Assembly: GCA_002402165.1 (NCBI GenBank)
Contig: NVVI01000024.1
Span: forward strand, 475-5,797
Length of the DNA stretch: 5,323 nt
DNA from: Flavobacteriales bacterium
GTDB lineage: Bacteria; Bacteroidota; Bacteroidia; Flavobacteriales_E; Vicingaceae
Reading direction: 5' to 3'
The translations under genes and the position numbers were made by a program. Under the pieces are notes generated by a model. The model was not told the origin of the DNA. It searched no databases and worked only from the letters and a program-made list of their open reading frames with translations. Of this stretch, positions 1 to 5,126 are shown piece by piece (positions within the stretch are counted from its first letter, which is position 1; each line of letters begins with the position of its first letter).

Positions 1-800
1 TTGCAAAATTAATTGTAAGTTTAAGTAGTTATGAAGCAAAATATTTCATTTTTTCTAATGAAGAAAACGCAAAGAAATACAGAACTGATCAACCTTTTAA
101 TTATTGTAAAACTACTAGTGAACTAACAAATTCAACTGTTAAAATGTTAAGCAATAATTGTTTTGGAAATTCCAAATATTTATATTTTGGTTTTCATACC
201 AACGAAATGTTAATTGACTACCACATAACCTTAGAGGTAGTTCCTAAGATAAAAAAAGAAGCAACACTAAATGGTTGGACTGCTTCCAAAAAACAAGAAG
301 CATATAATAATTTCAATCAACTTTTCACAAACTCATTTAAAGGTCAATTAAAGCAATCTGACATAGATGATTTTACTGGCTGCTTAATGTCAAAAATCAC
401 TTCTAATTATACTCCAGACCAATTAAGTGCTCTTGCAGAATATGAACTAAAAAATATGTTAGGAAAATTTGGGGATAAATGTTCCATAGAACTAAACATA
501 AATTTTGAAGACGTTGCTGTTCCACAACAAAATATTAATAAAGACCATTTAATTGGCAAATGGAAAGACCAAAATTCAACATTTACTATTTATAAAAATG
601 GAACAATACTGCTAATATTCGACAATGGGAAAAGTTTATTTGGAAATTGGGAGTTAAATGAAAACAAACTCAAGTTTGTTTTCGATTTTGGCAAAACAAT
701 TGATGAATATATTATAATCGAACTCACTGATAAAACATTCAAATATAAAGGCACAAAAGAACAAACTGTGTGGAGTGCAAACAAAATTGGCAAGTATTAA
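1..800 (+). CDS. 5'-partial gene: unknown two-domain protein with lipocalin-like C-terminal domain
   Basis: The reading frame is open from the left edge (first full codon at 3) to the TAA at 798-800, giving 265 visible residues. An ATG at 144 exists, but the 47 codons before it are stop-free and look coding, so the true start is probably outside the window. The middle part (about residues 91-155) is polar and probably helical. It starts with Gly-Trp-Thr and has a Cys-x-x-x-Lys-Ile pattern near residue 127, reminiscent of small Bacteroidota proteins known only as hypothetical. After a Pro-Gln-Gln-Asn linker, residues 181-265 alternate as beta strands beginning LIGKW (GKW at 185-187), with the 'G-x-W ... 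F ... N-G' rhythm of lipocalin-like domains. I do not recognise a named family or a function. No signal peptide can be judged because the N-terminus is missing. The same cassette-like unit may include the downstream toxin-antitoxin pair. Confidence 0.7.
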   Translation, partial: AKLIVSLSSYEAKYFIFSNEENAKKYRTDQPFNYCKTTSELTNSTVKMLSNNCFGNSKYLYFGFHTNEMLIDYHITLEVVPKIKKEATLNGWTASKKQEAYNNFNQLFTNSFKGQLKQSDIDDFTGCLMSKITSNYTPDQLSALAEYELKNMLGKFGDKCSIELNINFEDVAVPQQNINKDHLIGKWKDQNSTFTIYKNGTILLIFDNGKSLFGNWELNENKLKFVFDFGKTIDEYIIIELTDKTFKYKGTKEQTVWSANKIGKY

Positions 801-848
801 AAATTGTTAAACAAAATCCAAATCCAACAATAGCATAACTTTAGCGTT

Positions 849-865
849 AATTATACGTATATTTG
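849..865 (+). promoter_or_regulatory. Promoter -7 element with overlapping palindrome, toxin-antitoxin operon
   Basis: TATATTTG at 858-865 matches the Bacteroidota -7 consensus TAnnTTTG exactly. No TTG -33 element is visible at 17-23 nt upstream. The ATG at 870 lies only 4 nt past the element, so the transcript would be leaderless or nearly so. A perfect 10-bp palindrome TATACGTATA (852-861) overlaps the element. It extends to a 16-bp palindrome (849-864) with one mismatched pair. Such a site is well placed for autorepression by an antitoxin complex; that role is inference. Confidence 0.55.
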
Positions 866-869
866 CAAT

Positions 870-1301
870 ATGGTACACAACCTAACATACTCAACTAATA
901 TTTTAGACACTTTTAGTGTACTTTCATCTTTTAGCCTTGCAGAGTCCATTTGGGATAGGTATGAAAAGTATGCTATTCCTAAAATTGAAGATGCTACAAT
1001 TAAGTTAAGAGGTTCTTTATTTTATATAAAAGACCTTACACCAAAACAAGCGGAAAAAGAACTAAATTCCTTAAACCAGATTATTACAGTTCTCTACACA
1101 TTTAAGGAAATGTTAAATTCTATTGAAGATAAAGAATTTAAAGACTTCCAAAATACAGCTATTGAATTTTTCGATACTGTTGACCTACTTCACGATAATT
1201 TACAAGATATTGCACAAATTCATAACTTCTATGAAATGTCTATGTCAGTTTTATCAGAAGATTGGGACAGTAAAGAAGACCAACATTGGGACAACTATTG
1301 A
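870..1301 (+). CDS. Presumed antitoxin, unclassified acidic helical protein
   Basis: This 143-residue protein is encoded directly upstream of a PemK/MazF-type toxin. Its TGA stop (1299-1301) shares a base with the toxin ATG (1301), so the two are translationally coupled in the order usual for type II antitoxin-toxin pairs. The sequence looks almost wholly alpha-helical and rich in Glu, Asp and Lys. No HTH, AbrB/MazE-type or ribbon-helix-helix DNA-binding motif is recognisable. The C-terminal tail (about residues 128-143) is strongly acidic and holds two tryptophans (W132, W140) in a D-W ... D-x-x-W pattern. Such tails often occupy the RNA-binding groove of MazF-like toxins in known complexes. 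The antitoxin role is inferred from gene order and the tail; I cannot assign a family. It is longer than the roughly 80 residues typical of MazE. The start at 870 is favoured by the promoter element immediately before it. Confidence 0.7.
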   Translation: MVHNLTYSTNILDTFSVLSSFSLAESIWDRYEKYAIPKIEDATIKLRGSLFYIKDLTPKQAEKELNSLNQIITVLYTFKEMLNSIEDKEFKDFQNTAIEFFDTVDLLHDNLQDIAQIHNFYEMSMSVLSEDWDSKEDQHWDNY

Positions 1302-1639
1302 TGGCAAAATTCAAACAAGGCGACATAGTTCTAATTCCTTATCCATACACGGACTTATCAAACACAAAGAAAAGACCCGTTGTTGTTATTTCAAAAGACT
1401 CTATTAATAAACAAAATTTCATCGTTTCAAAAATCACATCAGTTATTCGTAACGACCAATTTACATTCCCCATAAAAGACTCTGATACTGATACAAAATT
1501 AAGATTCAAAAGTGAAGTGAGAACTAATGAAGTATTTACTGTTCACAAACCTTTAATTATCAGAAAACTTACTTCATTTGAAAAAGAACCTCTCAAACTG
1601 TTAAGCGAAAAAATTAAAGAAAATATTTCTGTAAGTTAA
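1301..1639 (+). CDS. PemK/MazF-family toxin (endoribonuclease)
   Basis: A 112-residue protein of the MazF/PemK fold, a small SH3-like beta barrel that normally cleaves single-stranded RNA at short sequences and arrests translation. The family N-terminal pattern is clear: F-x-Q-G-D-I-V-L-I-P-Y-P-Y-T-D (residues 4-18), then K-K-R-P-V-V-V-I-S (23-31) with the expected catalytic Arg25. Next comes I-T-S (45-47), supplying the Thr/Ser of the active site, and S-E-V-R-T (71-75), a conserved strand in this family. Length is typical (about 110). I chose ATG 1301 over the in-frame TTG 1286, because 1301 gives the expected N-terminus and a TGATG coupling junction with the antitoxin. The stop lies 11 nt before the structured repeat at 1651, a layout typical of genes in integron cassettes. 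The exact RNA target cannot be read from sequence. Confidence 0.9.
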   Translation: MAKFKQGDIVLIPYPYTDLSNTKKRPVVVISKDSINKQNFIVSKITSVIRNDQFTFPIKDSDTDTKLRFKSEVRTNEVFTVHKPLIIRKLTSFEKEPLKLLSEKIKENISVS

Positions 1640-1650
1640 AAACAACTACC

Positions 1651-1843
1651 GCCAACAAGGGCTAAATAACATAGGGATTTTGGTGATAAATTGAAAGTTC
1701 AGAGCTTCGATTGAAAACCGCCAAACCAAAATTTTGATAATGAAAAAAGAAAAATAATTATAAAAATATTTGGCTTGGCTAAGTACTAAATTGAAAGGGC
1801 AGCGTTTCAAACTCCCCTACGATTTCTTAGCCTAGTCGTTACC
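1651..1843 (+). repeat. 193-bp structured repeat, copy 1 (attC-like site)
   Basis: About 89% identical to 4319-4511 in the same orientation with no net length change; the inner 173 bases are about 93% identical. Outer boxes are GCCAAC (1651-1656) and GTTACC (1838-1843). Inner boxes GGCTAA (1660-1665) and TTAGCC (1827-1832) are perfectly complementary. Beyond them ATAGGG (1671-1676) can pair with CCCCTACG (1814-1821). Inside is a second stem, GCCAAACCAAA (1720-1730) with TTTGGCTTGGC (1769-1779). This is the R''-L''...L'-R' layout of an integron attC site. It is longer than most attC sites, and the R boxes match the IntI consensus only in AAC/GTT. The remaining gene-free sequence to 1948 shows no coding potential that I can see. 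Confidence 0.75.
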
Positions 1844-1945
1844 ATTCATTTGAGAAAAATCCAACGCCACATTTTACACATTTGCTTTTTCCTACACACA
1901 ATCCTACCCTAAAAAAAACAAAAGAGTAAAATTTTCCCATCACAC

Positions 1946-1992
1946 TACTTGAAAAGTAAAAAACAATTTGTAAATTTGTCAAAAAATGACAA
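1946..1992 (+). promoter_or_regulatory. Operator-like inverted repeats around the promoter
   Basis: Two short perfect inverted repeats bracket the promoter. TACTT-gaa-AAGTA (1946-1958) covers the -33 TTG. TTGTCA-N5-TGACAA (1976-1992) covers the end of the -7 element, the predicted transcription start and the first ATG. A direct repeat AATTTGT (1965-1971 and 1973-1979) lies between them. The downstream site would block initiation if occupied, and the upstream one could repress or activate. The HTH protein encoded immediately downstream is the natural candidate ligand. Binding is inference from position and symmetry. Confidence 0.45.
1949..1978 (+). promoter_or_regulatory. Promoter of the restriction-modification operon
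   Basis: TTG at 1949-1951 and TAAATTTG at 1971-1978 are separated by 19 nt. This matches the Bacteroidota sigma factor consensus TTG-N17-23-TAnnTTTG. The first in-frame ATG (1986) is 7 nt past the -7 element, so the transcript should start at or just before the start codon. No other good promoter is seen before the methyltransferase or endonuclease genes, so all three genes probably share this one. Confidence 0.7.
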
Positions 1993-2315
1993 GTCTTATG
2001 AATACCACATTTGGAGAATACATCCGACTTTTAAGAAATGAAAGCGGACTGACTTTAACTCAACTTGCAGCTAAACTTAATTTAGATTCAGCAAACCTGA
2101 GTAAGATTGAAAATGGAAAACGTGACTTTGACGAAAAGAGACTTCCTAAATTATCTGAAATTTTCAGTTTAAATCTCAAAGAATTAAGGAATGAATATCT
2201 AACCGACCAAATCGGAAAAAAAATTTATGAAACAAATTGTACAAAACAACTTTTAGAAGTTGCAGAAGAAAAAGCAGAATATCGCAGAACACTTAATAAA
2301 GAAAAAGCATTATGA
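1986..2315 (+). CDS. HTH (Xre/Cro-C1 type) regulator of the restriction-modification operon
   Basis: A 109-residue protein with a Cro/C1-type HTH at about residues 9-64. The first HTH helix is L-T-Q-L-A-A-K-L (24-31) and the recognition helix region is [11 protein letters not shown] (35-45), the classical signature. A charged helical extension (about 75-109) follows. It is longer than compact controller (C) proteins of about 80 residues, so it may add dimerisation or another contact. The gene starts a three-gene operon: its TGA overlaps the methyltransferase ATG in an ATGA (2312-2315). A control role, repressing or timing expression from the promoter with palindromes just upstream, is inferred from location. 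A second in-frame ATG at 1998 (giving [10 protein letters not shown]) is a credible alternative start, because it leaves a short leader after the predicted transcription start and lies outside the palindrome. Confidence 0.85.
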   Translation: MTSLMNTTFGEYIRLLRNESGLTLTQLAAKLNLDSANLSKIENGKRDFDEKRLPKLSEIFSLNLKELRNEYLTDQIGKKIYETNCTKQLLEVAEEKAEYRRTLNKEKAL

Positions 2316-3361
2316 AAATAGTATCATTTTTTGCAGGAGCAGGCGGACTCGATTTAGGATTTCAAAAAGCAGGATTTAATGTTGTTTGGGCAAATGAATA
2401 CGACAAAGAAATTTGGGAAACATACGAGAAAAATCATCCTAACACAATTCTTGACAAAAGAAGTATTGTAAATATTCCAGCAGATGAAGTTCCCGAATGT
2501 GACGGAATAATTGGAGGCCCACCTTGTCAAAGTTGGAGTGAAGCAGGTGCTGCAAGAGGAATTAAAGATAAAAGAGGTCAGTTATTTTATGACTTTATTA
2601 GAATATTAGAAGCTAAACAACCTAAATTCTTTTTAGCTGAAAATGTTAGTGGAATGCTTATTTCAAAACATACAGAAGCTTTAGAAGGAATAAAAGAACT
2701 ATTCAGAAACGCAGGAACTGGTTATGAACTTTCATTTCAAATGTTAAATGCTTCTGATTATAATGTACCGCAAGACAGAAAAAGAGTGTTCTTTATTGGA
2801 ATTAGAAAAGACCTAAATTTTAAATATCAATTCCCTACTGAAACATTTCCAAAAATAACCATTGAAACTGCCATTTCTGATTTAAAAGAAGGTGTCTTGC
2901 CTGCTTTAGAATACAACAACACCAACGGAGAAAATTGTAGTGTGCCAAATCACGAATATATGATTGGTAGTTTTTCATCCATATTTATGTCAAGAAATAG
3001 AGTAAGAAGTTGGGACGAACAGTCTTTTACGATTCAAGCAGGTGGGCGACACGCCCCTATCCACCCACAAGCTCCAAAAATGAAATTTATTGAGCAAAAC
3101 ATTCGTGTTTTCGTTCCAGGAAAAGAACATTTATACAGAAGATTAAGTGTACGGGAATGTGCAAGAATTCAAACTTTTCCAAACGACTTTATTTTTCATT
3201 ACAAAAAAATAGCAGCAGGATATAAAATGATTGGAAATGCTGTACCTGTTAATCTTGCAATGTTTTTAGCGAATAGCATAAAACAACAAATCGTTGCAAA
3301 TGAACTCAAAAAAGAAATTTATCAACCTATTCAAGAAGTAAAAGTAGCATTAGCCGTATGA
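2312..3361 (+). CDS. DNA (cytosine-5) methyltransferase, HaeIII/NgoPII-like
   Basis: A complete 349-residue C5-cytosine DNA methyltransferase that transfers methyl from S-adenosylmethionine and protects host DNA from the partner endonuclease. Motifs appear in order: [12 protein letters not shown] (7-17); [10 protein letters not shown] (68-75) with catalytic Cys72; VI E-N-V (110-112); VIII Q-D-R-K-R (154-158); [14 protein letters not shown] (276-287); [10 protein letters not shown] (304-312). From memory it resembles M.HaeIII and M.NgoPII (GGCC) over its whole length, including M-S-R-N-R-V-R (226-232) and G-K-E-H-L-Y-R-R-L (270-278). The target-recognition segment [14 protein letters not shown] (242-255) differs from the HaeIII segment as I remember it, so GGCC specificity is likely but unproven. 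ATGA overlaps join it to the regulator before (2312-2315) and the nuclease after (3358-3361). A tail of about 20 residues follows the last conserved region. Confidence 0.95.
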   Translation: MKIVSFFAGAGGLDLGFQKAGFNVVWANEYDKEIWETYEKNHPNTILDKRSIVNIPADEVPECDGIIGGPPCQSWSEAGAARGIKDKRGQLFYDFIRILEAKQPKFFLAENVSGMLISKHTEALEGIKELFRNAGTGYELSFQMLNASDYNVPQDRKRVFFIGIRKDLNFKYQFPTETFPKITIETAISDLKEGVLPALEYNNTNGENCSVPNHEYMIGSFSSIFMSRNRVRSWDEQSFTIQAGGRHAPIHPQAPKMKFIEQNIRVFVPGKEHLYRRLSVRECARIQTFPNDFIFHYKKIAAGYKMIGNAVPVNLAMFLANSIKQQIVANELKKEIYQPIQEVKVALAV

Positions 3362-4212
3362 CAAATATTTTAGAAGCAATTTACAACATTGCAAATCATC
3401 AAAATTTTGAAATTAAAAACCTGTACACAGGTAGAAACAGAGCAAACAATATGGGTGAAGCTCTTGAAAACTATATAAAAGATGCTTTTGCAGGAACTTT
3501 TGGAATTACTGACGAATTACAAAGAATGCAGTCTTTCAATCAAAAATTTTCTTGGTTAGGTAACCAAAATCATCCGCCAGATATAATGATAAAAGGTGGT
3601 GATGCTATTGAAGTAAAGAAAACCCAAAGTGCTAAAAGTGATTTAGCATTAAATAGTTCTTATCCAAAATCAGACATTCACGCTACAAGTCCAATGATTA
3701 CTAAAGAGTGTAAGGATTGTGAAAACTGGACAGTTAAGGACTTAATTTACTGTGTTGGTCATACTTCTGATGAAACGTTGAATTCTCTTTGGTTGGTTTA
3801 TGGGAATATCTATGCTGCAAAACACGAAACTTATCAAAGAATTAAAAATACGATTTCAGACGGAATAGGAACAATTCCAGATGTTGAATTTGCAGAAACA
3901 AAAGAATTAGGTCGAGTAAATCGAGTTGACCCTTTAGGAATTACAAACCTCAGAATTAGAGGGATGTGGCAAATACAAAATCCAAGAAAAGCCTTTGATT
4001 ATCTACATCAAACAACTGAAAGTGAATTTGAATTAGTTTGTGTTATTCCAACAGAAAAGTATAACAGTTTTCCAAACGAAAGCAAAACTAAAATTGAAGG
4101 TCTAAAAATCAAAGGTTTTAGTTCAGCAGACGTTAAGGCAAAAGACCCAAATAATCCAGCAAACTTGATTGACTGTAAATTAATTACATTATTGTGTAAA
4201 GCCCACGCATAA
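3358..4212 (+). CDS. Type II restriction endonuclease, NgoPII-family-like
   Basis: A 284-residue protein overlapping the methyltransferase stop by four bases (ATGA, 3358-3361), the expected place for its cognate endonuclease. A PD-(D/E)xK nuclease core is visible: P-P-D (73-75), then G-G-D-A-I-E-V-K-K (80-88), giving candidate metal-binding and catalytic residues Asp75, Glu85 and Lys87. From memory the whole protein resembles the NgoPII family of type II endonucleases (GGCC). Recognisable stretches are [13 protein letters not shown] (25-37), L-G-N-Q-N (67-71), A-L-N-S-S-Y-P-K (97-104) and, near residue 190, [14 protein letters not shown]. Length is normal and no frameshift or stop is seen, so the gene looks functional. 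Placing it last means methyltransferase is translated first from the shared mRNA. Family assignment is by memory, without alignment. Confidence 0.85.
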   Translation: MTNILEAIYNIANHQNFEIKNLYTGRNRANNMGEALENYIKDAFAGTFGITDELQRMQSFNQKFSWLGNQNHPPDIMIKGGDAIEVKKTQSAKSDLALNSSYPKSDIHATSPMITKECKDCENWTVKDLIYCVGHTSDETLNSLWLVYGNIYAAKHETYQRIKNTISDGIGTIPDVEFAETKELGRVNRVDPLGITNLRIRGMWQIQNPRKAFDYLHQTTESEFELVCVIPTEKYNSFPNESKTKIEGLKIKGFSSADVKAKDPNNPANLIDCKLITLLCKAHA

Positions 4213-4318
4213 AGTCATACACATTGCCAAGTCGCTCGAAAAGCCAACTGCACGAGCATAACTTGTCAAAGAGTATGTCTTTTCCAACGCCTTGCAGACT
4301 GAAAGAAAATAACGAAAT
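4213..4318. other. Gene-free 3' end of the putative cassette
   Basis: The stretch between the endonuclease stop and the second repeat has no convincing ORF. It holds a weak hairpin (GCTCG at 4234-4238 with CGAGC at 4253-4257) without a T-tract, so it is not a convincing intrinsic terminator. The last bases (ATGGTAAC, 4317-4324) run into the attC-like site and form its R'' side. Confidence 0.5.
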
Positions 4319-4511
4319 GGTAACAATGGCTAAAAAACATAGGGGTTTTGGTAGTAATTTGGAAGCTCAGAGCTTCGATTGAAAACCGCCAAACCAAAAT
4401 TTTGATAACGAAAAAAGAAAATTAATCATAAAAATATTTGGCTTGGCTAAGTACTAAACTGAAAGGGCAGAGTTTCAAACTCCCCTACGATTTCTTAGCC
4501 GGGTAGTTGAA
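4319..4511 (+). repeat. 193-bp structured repeat, copy 2 (attC-like site)
   Basis: Same length and orientation as the copy at 1651. Outer boxes are GGTAAC (4319-4324) and GTTGAA (4506-4511). Inner boxes are GGCTAA (4328-4333) and TTAGCC (4495-4500). ATAGGGG pairs with CCCCTACG inside these. Three inner hairpins are visible: GAAGCTC-A-GAGCTTC (a perfect 15-nt palindrome near 4360-4375), GCCAAACCAAA (4388-4398) with TTTGGCTTGGC (4437-4447), and AAACT with AGTTT to the right of it. The whole can fold as one outer stem carrying several branches. Differences between copies are concentrated in the end boxes and a few stem-loop bases, while the interior is conserved. Confidence 0.75.
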
Positions 4512-4539
4512 ATTTCTCGCTTCGCTTGCGTGCCTTTTC

Positions 4540-4567
4540 AAAAACAACATTGAACAGTTGTTTTTTT
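4540..4567. terminator. Probable bidirectional intrinsic terminator
   Basis: AAAAACAAC (4540-4548) and GTTGTTTTT (4557-4565) form a perfect 9-bp stem with an 8-nt loop, followed by further Ts on the plus strand. The A-run on the left gives a T-run on the minus strand. It therefore could end both the rightward cassette transcripts and the leftward heptose-gene operon, which converge here. The stem is AT-rich and only moderately stable. Confidence 0.6.
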
Positions 4568-4604
4568 AAGATTAAATGTTGGCTCTACCACGACATAATA
4601 CAAT

Positions 4605-5123
4605 TTAACCTCTCTTAATCTTTTCTTCAATTTTTGAAGTGGAATATCCTTCTACAAATGGTATTACCTCAACTTCTCCGCCATTATTTTTGACCACATC
4701 GGAACCCACAATGTATTTTTTATCGGAAACATCTATACTTTTAGCATCATAATCTCCACCTTTAACTAGTACATCAGGAATTAATTTGGTAATCAAATTT
4801 AAGGGAGTATCATTTTCAAATATAACAACAGCATCTACAAATGTTAATCCCCCAATAATTAATGCTCTAGAATTTTCATCTTGTAAAGGTCTGCTATCGC
4901 CTTTTCCTAATCTTTTCACAGAATTATCGGAATTTATTCCAACAATAAGAACATCTCCAAAATCAGCTGCTTGAGCTAAATATTCAATATGTCCTCGATG
5001 CAAAATATCAAAAACACCATTAGTAAATACTATTTTTTGATTTTGAAATTTCCAATCGTTAGCTTTTTTTAAAAGATCACCTATTTCAGATATTTTATTG
5101 ATAATAGCTTTTAACTTTGACAT
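4605..5123 (-). CDS. rfaE2: D-glycero-beta-D-manno-heptose 1-phosphate adenylyltransferase (RfaE2/HldE C-terminal-domain type)
   Basis: A 172-residue cytidylyltransferase-fold protein. In this family the enzyme joins heptose 1-phosphate and ATP to make ADP-heptose, a precursor of the lipopolysaccharide inner core; it acts in the cytoplasm. The nucleotide-binding segment is [13 protein letters not shown] (33-45), with the hallmark HxGH at 42-45. Other family features are [12 protein letters not shown] (61-72), G-D-S-R-P (75-79), V-K-G-G-D-Y (120-125) and the C-terminal G-Y-S-T-S-K-I (159-165). Length fits the stand-alone adenylyltransferase rather than the two-domain HldE kinase fusion. The start is 3 nt after the stop of the upstream membrane-protein gene on the same strand, so the two are probably one operon. 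The related glycerol-3-phosphate cytidylyltransferase family is a less likely alternative, given the RfaE2-like C-terminal half. Confidence 0.88.
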   Translation of the reverse strand: MSKLKAIINKISEIGDLLKKANDWKFQNQKIVFTNGVFDILHRGHIEYLAQAADFGDVLIVGINSDNSVKRLGKGDSRPLQDENSRALIIGGLTFVDAVVIFENDTPLNLITKLIPDVLVKGGDYDAKSIDVSDKKYIVGSDVVKNNGGEVEVIPFVEGYSTSKIEEKIKRG

Positions 5124-5126
5124 AAT

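Larger units (their letters stand above)
1839..4506 (+). mobile_element. Putative integron-like gene cassette carrying a restriction-modification operon
   Basis: If the two repeats are attC sites cut at G^TT, the unit between the cuts is 2668 bp: short leader, promoter, three genes, then one attC. The cassette's first bases, with the G, read GTTACCAT (1838-1845). They are the exact reverse complement of ATGGTAAC (4317-4324), the R'' side of the attC at its own end. In a circular cassette these would form the paired outer arm, which is the known signature of integron cassettes. Within each repeat copy the two ends do not pair this well (GCCAAC with GTTACC; GGTAAC with GTTGAA). No integrase gene or attI is in the window. 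Three genes is large for a cassette but not unprecedented. An internal promoter is present, as in some cassettes with regulated cargo. Confidence 0.55.

Noticed and set aside
590..793. Minus-strand ORF opposite the lipocalin-like domain.
   Set aside because: Antisense shadow of a continuous coding frame, with no promoter or recognisable protein features.
144..800. ATG at 144 as the true start of the first gene.
   Set aside because: The frame is open with plausible coding sequence for 47 codons upstream to the window edge, and no promoter element precedes the ATG.
804..853. Possible short attC-like site between the first gene and the antitoxin (TTAAAC ... GTTAAT).
   Set aside because: The interval shows little internal complementarity, no L-box pair like GGCTAA/TTAGCC, and its GTTAAT end does not match the R'' (GCCAAC) at the end of the toxin-antitoxin unit.
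1286..1300. TTG at 1286 as the toxin start.
   Set aside because: ATG 1301 gives the canonical toxin N-terminus and a TGATG coupling junction; the extra five residues have no support.
1123..1407. Overlapping plus-strand ORF across the antitoxin-toxin junction.
   Set aside because: It is an out-of-frame shadow of two well-supported genes and resembles nothing known.
4234..4257. GCTCG/CGAGC hairpin after the endonuclease gene as a terminator.
   Set aside because: Only a 5-bp stem with a 14-nt loop and no T-tract.
1651..4511. Interpretation of the repeats as insertion-sequence or composite-transposon ends.
   Set aside because: There is no transposase, the repeats are too short and structured to be IS elements, no target-site duplication is apparent, and the end-box complementarity across the unit is better explained by cassette recombination.
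4786..4974. Plus-strand ORF opposite rfaE2.
   Set aside because: Antisense shadow of a well-recognised enzyme gene.
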